NCBI RefSeq assembly: GCF_020921035.1
Contig: NC_063156.1
Location: forward strand, 1,240,001 to 1,304,000
Length of the DNA: 64,000 nt
Direction: 5' to 3'
Source: Rhodamnia argentea
Taxonomy: Eukaryota > Streptophyta > Magnoliopsida > Myrtales > Myrtaceae
The position numbers and the translations under genes were made by a program. The first letter of the stretch is position 1; the number at the start of each line of letters is the position of its first letter. Shown here piece by piece: positions 55,664-64,000 of the stretch. Under the pieces are notes generated by a model. The model saw nothing but the letters and a program-made list of their open reading frames with translations, was not told the DNA's origin and did no database searches.

Positions 55664-57313
55664 TAGTAAGGCTACTAATTAGGTAAACACTCTACTTAAT
55701 CAAAGCAGCAAAACTTCGATTGGCGTTAGAGCTGTAAATCATTTGTTGATCGCTATTAAGGAATCCTTTTAGAAAAACTAAATGTGCACAAGTGAAAACA
55801 TATTGGGTAAGCCCATTTAATAGATCACGTGTCTGGCGGGCAAGAACAATTATGGTGTTGGAACTATATAAAAACTTTTTTTCGGCACATTCTAGTAGGC
55901 AAAATTGGTGTTTGGTGCAAAGGTTTAGAGTTATATTGACAGAATTTTGAGACTGAATTAAAAGTCCTACAATAAATTTAAGATTGAATTTTTCATTTTT
56001 CCTAATGAAAGGAGTTAAACCAATAATAACTCGTGCCAAGCTTTCTTTAAGGGAAGCCAACATCGCATTCTTAGCCTGGTCGACTTTGAATTCCCGTACT
56101 ACGTATATCCATGTTGTGAAAAAGACAACCTTGAACGTAACAATAATATTTTGCTGATGCTAACTCACCGGTGAAATCCTCTTTGGAGTTTCCATCGTGA
56201 AACAAGAAGAAAGAGATAATATAAGTCCAATTTGACAAGTGTCCAAGAGCTTTTATATGAGAAGGACAACATATTGTCATTTTCGAAATATCTTCTGAGG
56301 TATATTCTAAACAATTAAACCGATCATCTAGCTACCATGCCATGCTCACCTTGTAAGAGATATTTCATCTACTTTGTAGTTGATATTTTCCCTAACTCAT
56401 GACCTTAGCTATTTTTATATTGTTACCACCAATATGAAAGCGTGAACGAATCAAAACGAAGCGACCAAGAAAGTAAAAACTGCACAAATAAAACCTAAAC
56501 ACGAGGGATTTATGGGATTCGCTATTACAACTAGAGAGATCGATTGAATTGGTCTACCATACTAGGTGCATGTGAAATTATAATCATTCAGTCATGCTCA
56601 TTCATAAGGAGGAGTTTTATCGCAAGCTAAATTCTTTTGGATAACGATTCTCGATGCTCTTGTCTCTAGCAGGTTTCAAATATGTTAAGCACACTCACTA
56701 CATTCCAGAGACCAAACTCAACATCACATTTACATGCAAAAACGCACTAGCCCTTCTTTGACATCAACATAAGACTTCAACTTCAATAATACAAAGAAGT
56801 CTTGCGAAAAACTAATGTCCTTTTTTGGCATTACCCCCACCAATCTTACTTCACTTGCTTAACCAGTACTTCGAGCAATCGTTCACTAATAAATCTTTTA
56901 TATACAAATCCATGTAGTTTTGAACAGTGAAAAGACGATCTTAAACTACACAGAAGACAAAAGAGAGGGTGAAACCTTACGGTCATCGTCATGATCAGCA
57001 AGGTAAAAAAAGTTGAGAGGTAACATTGACATTTTGATGGAGGACTGATGTTGAAGGGCAATGTATTTTTAAATTTCCGAACACAGAAGAAGACAAGCCC
57101 ATTATTGTATGGGCGCTTCCATTTTTATTAAGAGGAGACTTGCAACAACTCCCTCTGCTTTAAATATCACTTGCCCTCATGCTCGGACTCTGCCCGCACC
57201 GCCCCTCCGATTCCAAAGGAACACTGCAAAAAACTCATCTCTCTCTCAAAGTTTTTGTCAACGTCCGAGAGTCTCATTGACTCTCAAAACTATCTTCCTG
57301 AGAGCATAGCGTT
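55664..57313. other. Intergenic and MYB promoter
   Basis: No gene is seen. The last 200 bases are the probable promoter and leader of the MYB gene; TTTAAATAT near 57159 is a weak TATA candidate. An open frame at 57109-57309 ends just before the MYB start and has no recognisable domain. Confidence 0.4.
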
Positions 57314-58690
57314 ATGGCATTGAAGTCATCAGAAAGGCCAAAACCCAAGCACAGGAAGGGCTTGTGGTCACCTGACGAAGACGAGAGGCTCAGGAACTAT
57401 GTCCTCAAGCATGGCCACGGCTGCTGGAGCTCTGTCCCCATTAACACCGGTAAGTTCTCGTGGTATTCTTTTTTATCAAAAATTGTATGAACATTAAATT
57501 CTGGTGTCCAATGTATGACTAGGCATGTTCGACAAAGCTTGTAACGTCATTGCATTGCCTTATAAAAGATTTGGAAAGCCATCCACTAGTCATAGCTAGT
57601 TGGATATACGGAGTATGCATTGTTCGAGGAAAAAGAGTGTTTTTCGTTTTCAACGACTAGGTCAACCAGATGGTTTTTCCATTTTAATCACTCTTTCTAG
57701 GCTTTACCTGTGCATGCAATCTGTATATATGTGGTTCGTGATAGTATATTTGAATGTGCAGGCTTGCAGAGGAATGGCAAGAGCTGCAGATTAAGGTGGA
57801 TCAATTACTTGAGGCCTGGCCTAAAGAGAGGCATGTTCACTGTGGAAGAAGAGGAGAATATTTTGTCCCTCCATCGTTTGATAGGCAACAAGTAAGCGCA
57901 ACAGCTTAATGACCTAAACAGTTTATGAGAGCTTAAGTCTTAAACCAGTGTATAATCACATTTACTCACCAAGATACTAAGCAAGCTTTTAGCAAGTTCT
58001 TAATTTTTATTTGACGGGGTGAGTGAGTAGTTATGAAGGAACATGTTTGTTTTTCCGTGGGTTAGGTGGTCCCAGATAGCAAAGCATTTGCCGGGAAGGA
58101 CCGATAATGAGATAAAGAATCACTGGCATTCTTATCTTAAGAAGAAGGTTGCAAATAAGACTGAATCATCGTCATCATCAGAAGCCCACCATCATGCCCA
58201 AAGTCAATGTACCAATTCCGACAATGCGGAATCTTCGCCTTCTCCAGATCAAATCCCTACAAACCAAAACCCATCAGTTGATGCACCATCGCAGGAACAA
58301 AAGGAAAAGACGCCATTTGACTTTTCGAGAGACGGTCCACGCAGCTTCTTGCCCAAGATTTTCTTCGCCGAGTGGCTGAATCAAGATGAACAAGGTAACA
58401 ACTTTCCGAACTACGGCGACGCTTTCGATGATCGTTCACATCTTCAGGACCCTCTTGTGCATGATTTATGCACAAGTGACTTTGCAAATTCTTATGGTGG
58501 TGAATATGCTGGTAATGGGCTAAGTAATGGGTCTGCTGGTGCAAGCGGGAGCGACATGTATAGTTCACAGTTGGGGTTGGAGATGGACCAGGTTCCGGGC
58601 GTTGGGTATTACTTGGATTATTTCTCTGGGGATGATATTTGTAGTCAGTTCGAATTGGGCAGTGATGTAAATGTGATGATGTACACATAA
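57314..58690 (+). CDS. R2R3-MYB transcription factor, LAF1/MYB18 type
   Basis: There are three exons, 57314-57449, 57762-57891 and 58066-58690, with GT-AG introns at the two conserved R2R3-MYB positions, giving 296 residues. R2 spans about 13-61 (Trp18, Trp38, Trp58 in [15 protein letters not shown] to [17 protein letters not shown]). R3 spans about 66-112, with Phe in place of the first Trp as usual, and ends [27 protein letters not shown]. The stretch [11 protein letters not shown] with GHGCWSSVP and LKRGMFT resembles LAF1 (MYB18), MYB19 and MYB45. LAF1 is a nuclear activator of phytochrome A far-red signalling degraded through COP1. The R3 helix lacks the basic/Leu pattern needed for bHLH partners. 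The C-terminus is Ser/Asn/Asp-rich with a conserved-looking FAEWLNQD segment. It is complete and looks functional. Confidence 0.93.
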
Positions 58691-59639
58691 GGGGGTTCGA
58701 TCTTTCAATCTTTTTAAAATCTTAAGCATCAGTTGGATTCTTAAAATGTACCAATGTAACTCGTATCGTCGTTCTGCTATCTTCGTCCTTAGCAGAATTA
58801 TATTGGTGTACAAAGATACGTTTTATTTCCTGTGCAGGTAAAGTTCAATAATATGGGGGGAGGTCACATTACGTTGCCTATTTGTATAACTTACTAATGC
58901 TTTGAATATGCTAACTATTACATAAAGTTGCCAACCTAAATAAGAGTAACCATTACCAACTTTTGCTAGCTACCAAAATTCATTCAAGTTACTTACCAAC
59001 GTTTAATTATTCTTTCGTATCATCAACCTTTTTTATCAAGTTATCGACTCTTTATTGTTTTGATTAGCAAACCCTTTAGCTTATAACACTTCTTAGAGAT
59101 ACATTACAACTTCAATTGGTGCAATTCACGGCCTTTTCTCCTCTTAAATTGCCACATAGTACTGGGTTTGCCGATTCTCTCATTTGAGTTACTAATACTT
59201 ATTTGTATTACAAAAAATAGTTTGTGACTCATGGGGACAAAAGATAGATGGTCCTATAAGCAAAGGTGGATAAGTTCATTTAAGATTTTGACATATCCAA
59301 GGCGTTCCCTAAGAACGAGCGGAAAAAGAGAATCGACGAAATGTTGGTACTTAATTCCAATGAGAATCGATAATCCAAAATTTGCTGACAATTTAATTGA
59401 AAAAAGTCGTAAGTTGCTCATATAAAGATAAGAAATTCACACGAGAGTTGAAAATTTGAAGCGCTTTATATAACAACTAAGAAAATAAGAAAAGTGGATT
59501 ATCTGAAAACAATAAAAAAGTAATTACCGATAAAATCAAGCTGCCGCAATCTTATTTCCTAAGAATTATTTTTTAGACTTATCAACTCTTTCAGATTTCT
59601 ACCGAAATAAGGGGACAAATCTACTTTTCCTTGCGACAA
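58691..59639. other. MYB 3' UTR and AT-rich intergenic DNA
   Basis: After about 150 bases of probable 3' UTR, the sequence is AT-rich with recurrent short words such as TTGCCAACCT and TTACCAAC (58860-59060), possibly a decayed repeat. No gene is recognised. Confidence 0.4.
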
Positions 59640-60521
59640 TAAGTAGAAGAATCGACCCGTTTCCTAACATTGATTTTGTAAGCCCACTTGCACCGTGTGG
59701 ATTTCTTACCTTCCCGTAAAGTTGCTAAAGTACATGTCTTATCATCTTCTAGCCCTTTAATTTATGTAGCCATTGCTTCTCTCCACAAAGGATTTTTAAT
59801 AGCTTTAGTATATTTCATAGGCTCAATATTAGAATCAACAGCAGCTAAAAAAGAAATGTGAGGCTCAGTAAATTGTTCATAAGAAATAAACTTCTCGATG
59901 ATTGTACCTAAAGATATCGATGGAGTGGGTTGAGGAGTTGGGGTCTTCGTTTGGACCATATGGTACATATAACCTCACAGATGAGCCGGCAGTCTTTTCT
60001 ATCGTGCATGGCGAATTGGGACCGAAATTTGGTCATCTAGCAACTCACTAGGTTGCTCTTCAACTTGGACCATATTATCACAATTTTGCATTGCTATCTG
60101 CCCAGTTTCTTCACAAACTTGGCTTGGAACCCTTTATTCCTCCCCCTCAAGTTGATTCCACCTCTCATCAATAGGACTTGGCGCACAAGCTGGTGTCAAA
60201 AGAGGAAAGAGTCTTGATCCCCATTTGTAGGTTTATGAGCAAATGAGAAATTCTCTTCATAGAAAACAACATCACGAGATACTAATAATTCTTTTGTTTC
60301 CAAATCGACAACCTTCCCACCCTTCGTGCCATATGGATATCCCAAAAATACACATTTTCTTGCCCTTTCTTCAAATTTATCTCTGCCCTTTGACAGCTTG
60401 TGAGCATAGCACAGTGCCCTGAAAACTAGCAAATGACTATAATCCGGGAGTTTCCCAAACAAAGTTTGAAAGGAGTTTTTTCAGATAACAACGTAGTTGG
60501 AATATAATTGATCAAATAAGT

Positions 60522-60579
60522 AGCCGTTAATATGCATTCACCCCAAAAACGAATTAGGGGTGAATGCATATTAATGGCT
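60522..60579. repeat. Quasi-palindrome (23-base arms, 12-base loop) in the copia integrase
   Basis: The left arm 60522-60544 and right arm 60557-60579 are inverted copies with 22 of 23 bases matching, around the loop AAAAACGAATTA. On the coding (minus) strand the downstream arm carries the expected integrase codons (FWGECILTA), while the upstream arm is extra sequence that breaks the frame. Confidence 0.85.
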
Positions 60580-61616
60580 ATTCGCTTGAAAACGTAGTGC
60601 CCATGCTACGTTGAGGATGTGTCGGTGTTTTTTTTCAACTCTTCCATTCTGTTGTGGCGTGTAGGGACATGATGTCCGATGCATAACTCCACTTTTGGGA
60701 AAAAAAAAAATCTTTCATGGAATTAGAAAGAAATTCACGGCCATTGTCACTTTGCACCATTTTAACTACTCAACCAAATTGGATTTTTACCATATGATAA
60801 AAATTAGCAAAGACTCTGTACGTCTCTGATTTTTCCTTCATCAAATATTCTCATACTGCCCGACTATAATCATCAACGATGGTTAAAAAATAATGTGCCT
60901 TGGAGAGAGATCATGTTTGATATGGCCCCCAAATGTTACAATGCAACAAATTAAAATATCCACCGGCTTTATTATTACTTAAAGGAAATGAGAAACGAGT
61001 TTGTTTTGCACAACAACAAACATTACACAAATCAGCCCCTTCTTTATTTATTTCAATACCAGTGATGAAATTCAAAGCTTGCCGTGATGGATGCCCCAAT
61101 CTTTGATGCCGGATGTCAATATTCTTTCCCTCGACCGCCGGAAAAGCCGAATGAGTGTCCATACGTCCAAGATAATAAACCCCTTCTCGAAGATTAACCA
61201 CTCCAATCGATCTCTTTGAGGATAGGTCTTGTATGACACATCGAGAAGAGAAGACCGTTCTTGAGCAATTCATATCCGAACTCAACTTTCCGACAAAAAT
61301 AAGATTGCACTTAAAGTTTGGGACATATAGAATATCAAGCAAAATAAAATTAGGGCTTAAATAAATACCACCTCTCTTGAGGGCGTGAGTAACTTTTCCA
61401 CCAAGAGTTCGTATAAGATATCCATCCGTGATATTTCTCGATCGGTTTAGGAGGAGAAGCTTCCCTATCATATGTTCAGAGGCGCCACTATCGATAATCC
61501 AATTTGTGGAAACATCATTGGGCCAATAGACCTTACCGGTGAGTTGATCATTCGAAGTGGGCAGTTTCATCGCTGCAAGTAGACTAACCAAATGTTGATA
61601 TTGATCATTGCTAATT

Positions 61617-61641
61617 GTTATTGTTGTTGTTGTTGTTGTTG
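61617..61641. repeat. GTT/AAC trinucleotide repeat inside the copia gag-protease linker
   Basis: On the minus strand this encodes a run of seven Thr residues between the zinc knuckle and the protease of the copia relic. It keeps the frame. Confidence 0.8.
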
Positions 61642-62796
61642 TCTGAGTCCCCTTTGGACCTCCTCGACAAGTATCGGAATGTATAGCCAGTATGGAAGGA
61701 TTTCCTTTGCGTGCCTTTCCACCTTGCCTTGGCCACCAATTAGGAGGATATCCAATCAACTCCCAGCAATGACTCTGCTTGTGCCCAACCTTCCCACAGT
61801 GGTCACATTTCAGTTTTCCGAACAGTACTTTCCTCGGGCCTACTCTTCCAACCGAGAAAGCAGCACCCTCGATCTTCTCTTCCCTCCCCCGGACAATTGA
61901 TCGTTGGTGCTTCTCCTGCGTGATCATAAAATAAACCTTGTCGAGGGATAGGAATGTCCCGAGATTGAGAATTTGAGAGCGAATATTCCCATAGGTCTCA
62001 GCATTATGACACATAAGAAACTGGTGGATCTTCTCCACCTCCTCCTTCTTTTCGTACATCGTGGTTGCAACATAGGTACATTCTGGGACGTCATTATAGT
62101 CATCAAGTTCATCCCATAAGACTTTCAGTTTGGTGTAATATTCCACCACCGAGAGTCCTCCTTGCTCTAGGAGCCCAATTTCGGTTTTGATCTCGTGTAT
62201 GCAAGGTCCGTTACCTTGGGCGAATCTCTCCTTCAACTTGTCCCACATTACCTTTGCTTCTTCTGCATATACCACGCTTCCTTGTAGATTCTTGTGGATG
62301 GAATTGAAAATCCATGAAATTATAATGGAATTACAAATGTCCCATGCATTAATTTCGGGTGCTCATGAATTTGGCTTCTCTAGCAATCCATCAATAAACC
62401 CAACTTTATTTTTCGCCCGCAATGCGCGTCTTGTTGCCTTTGACCATGTTGCATAGTTATTGCCTTCGACCATGTTGCATAGTTATCCCAGGTCAGCACG
62501 CATGAAACAAGTATACTTCCAGGATTGTCGGTGGTGTTGAGATAATATGGTGAGGAAGGGTCCATCACCTTCTTTGTAGATGCTTCCGGAGACATATTGT
62601 AAACAATGCGGGTCGAATTGTCTGGTGTGTTTAAGTTCTCTAGCTCTGATACCATGCGAGAAGTGTAATTTTCTTGTATTGCTCAACGTAGAGTACATAT
62701 ACTTATACAACATATTGCTTAAGAAAAAAGGGAAAGAGAAAATTTTCCAAGTATCTCTAACTAATTACAAAAGATATGCTAGATAATATGCTAACA

Positions 62797-63338
62797 AAAA
62801 TAAAAGTTGCAAAATAGAATGTAATCCTTAGCAAATCTTCCGCAATACTATCGGTCGTCGCTCGGGGCAACGAGCTTCCATTGCCCACTCAGATCTGGAA
62901 GTTTCAAATTTGGACTAGTGGCATTGCCAATGCGTCCAAGCGGAGCAACCCTTTCGTCTAGGCTTGCCAGGTCTGTGGACGAGCTGCCTCGCGAGTCATG
63001 GACGAGGCAAGATCTGGACAGGCAAAGAGTAGAATGACCGCTAGTGACGCCAGAAGGGCTGACTTGGCTTGGACGCGCAAGACGTGGCGCTTGCGATTCC
63101 GCCGGTGGTAATGTTGATGCGAGGTGCTCCATCGGTGGCAACGCTTGGAGGGCTCTGAACAGAGGTAGAGGAATTGAGAAGGGGAAAAAGTCTGAATTTT
63201 ACCTTCTTTACTTTATACCGCATCATCTCCTCATATTGTATTGTGGATACATGTCAATGTACGAGTGGATATGAACGGGAATAACACATGCCACATCAGT
63301 TAATGATTGATATCTAACCAGAATCAATTGTTTCGTTT
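62797..63338. other. Intergenic, no gene recognised
   Basis: Moderately GC-rich around 62850-63160 with short overlapping frames on both strands and no known domain; it may be a degenerate element core. Confidence 0.35.
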
Positions 63339-64000
63339 CTATTTGTTTCATGAAAAATAACTTCCAAACTTTTTTTTCCGAATTTTTGGCATTTGGTATG
63401 CGAAAAAATAAGCTAATCAGCAAAAACATTTTCCATCCATACAAAAAAAAAACCTTCAAAAGTGGGGAAACTATTTTCATTTTTTCAAAAAAAGGAAAGC
63501 ATTTTCCCTCTCTTTCCTCCCTCAAATCCTTCACATTTCTTTTCCTTTTAACTATTCTTTTTATAATAAAGTATTTAAAAATTGAAATTTTTAATAATTT
63601 TCACTTATTCCTATTTCTTTTCCTATTTGTTCTTATCTTTCTTCTTTTGCCAATCGCTGGCGACAGCGACAGCCCAAGCTTGGCCTCGCTCAAGGTCGAC
63701 GATCTTCGGCTCACCGGATCTAGCAAGGCGAGGTCGAGCTTGAGGTCACCTAGCCATATCTGATGAGGCAAAGCTCGGCCTTGCCCGAGGCTGGGGAGGT
63801 GAGGCCGAGCTCGAGGTCTGTACTCTCCTTGCCGAATTTGGCCGGGCGAGGCCAAGCTCAAGGTCGCCGAGGCCGCACCTCGCCTTGCCGGTTATGGGTG
63901 AGCTGGGGCCTCAATTGTGGCCAGTCGTCGGGGTTGGTGACGGGCGGAGGAGGAAATTAAAGAACAAAAAGAGAAAAAATAAAAAAGAAAATATTTGAAA
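63339..64000. mobile_element. CTCCGTTTGTTTC-family element with GC-rich core, cut by the window end
   Basis: It starts near CTATTTGTTTCATGAAAAAT, has an AT-rich left arm with AAAACATTTTC words, then from about 63650 to 63950 a GC-rich core (CTTGGCCTCGCTCAAGGTCG, GAGGTGAGGCCGAGCTCGAG). The end of the window (AAAGAACAAAAAGAG) is the start of the AT-rich right side. The layout matches 53247-53898. Confidence 0.5.

Larger units (their letters stand above)
59640..62796 (-). pseudogene. Truncated Ty1/copia retrotransposon with one LTR
   Basis: In minus-strand order: an LTR at about 62655-62796 (TGTTAGCATATT to CTTCTCGCA); a primer-binding site TGGTATCAGAGC at 62643-62654; gag, frameshifted near 62300-62450; an intact 454-codon frame at 60911-62275 with gag, a zinc knuckle CDHCGKVGHKQSHC (about 61800), protease WIIDSGASEHM (about 61490) and pre-integrase HQRLGHPS (about 61085). 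A broken integrase (60200-60900) and the N-terminal part of reverse transcriptase (WREAMAT, then KGLEDDKTCTLA, CKWAYKI) follow, to about 59640. The polymerase core, RNase H and 3' LTR are missing. Several stops and frameshifts are present. In an intact element this would be a single gag-pol polyprotein; this copy cannot transpose itself. Confidence 0.85.

Noticed and set aside
62848..63141. 97-codon minus-strand frame
   Set aside because: Low-complexity composition, overlapping frames on the other strand and no domain.

Overview
The window is nuclear DNA of a flowering plant, almost certainly a eudicot. Genes have many short GT-AG introns and AT-rich intergenic DNA, the protein families are plant-specific (CLE peptides, R2R3-MYB, RUP, plant MSBP, SEND1), and there are many small fold-back elements, TRIMs and Ty1/copia relics. 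AT-rich fold-back elements that enclose GC-rich degenerate cores (about 13610-13700, 34900-34980, 50650-50950, 53480-53680, 63650-63950) remind me of Myrtaceae genomes such as Eucalyptus. That placement is a recollection, not a search result.

The gene-rich half is 1-32.2 kb. In order: the first coding exon of a methyl-CpG-binding-domain protein (minus, 1211-1294, the rest not found); two CLE signalling-peptide genes on the same strand 2.5 kb apart (4481-4741 and 7195-7440); a two-exon membrane steroid-binding protein (9847-11984, minus); a 14-exon SEND1/GEN-like-2 structure-specific nuclease (15046-20122, plus); an intronless SF1/BBP-like branch-point-binding protein (20881-22809, minus); and a 12-exon MSH3 mismatch-repair gene (25175-32179, minus). 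For the multi-exon genes I joined exons by hand. Every junction keeps the frame, each intron has GT-AG ends, and the products have the expected family lengths.

The other half, 32.2-64 kb, is mostly repeats with two regulatory genes: an intronless RUP1/RUP2-type WD40 protein (40691-41923, plus), a repressor of UV-B photomorphogenesis, and a LAF1/MYB18-type R2R3-MYB (57314-58690, plus). Around them lie a complete 291-bp TRIM with a perfect 5-bp target duplication (38916-39206); a second, 665-bp TRIM (42749-43413) inside a decayed copia element that also carries four tandem 187-bp copies of its gag start (43449-44148); a non-autonomous Mutator-like fold-back element with a perfect 10-bp target duplication (34679-35180); and a truncated copia element on the minus strand (59640-62796).

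The genes do not form a pathway. SEND1 and MSH3 both act in DNA repair and recombination, and RUP and LAF1-type MYB proteins both act in light signalling, but plant gene order is usually not functional, so I treat this as coincidence. I found no CRISPR array, rRNA gene or convincing tRNA gene, and no clear undescribed system. The most unusual items are the CLE pair (one with a cysteine in the mature peptide motif), the SF1-like gene with an altered zinc knuckle, a templated-insertion quasi-palindrome in the copia integrase, the gag tandem array, and a tiny retroposed poly(A) insertion with a 16-bp target duplication.
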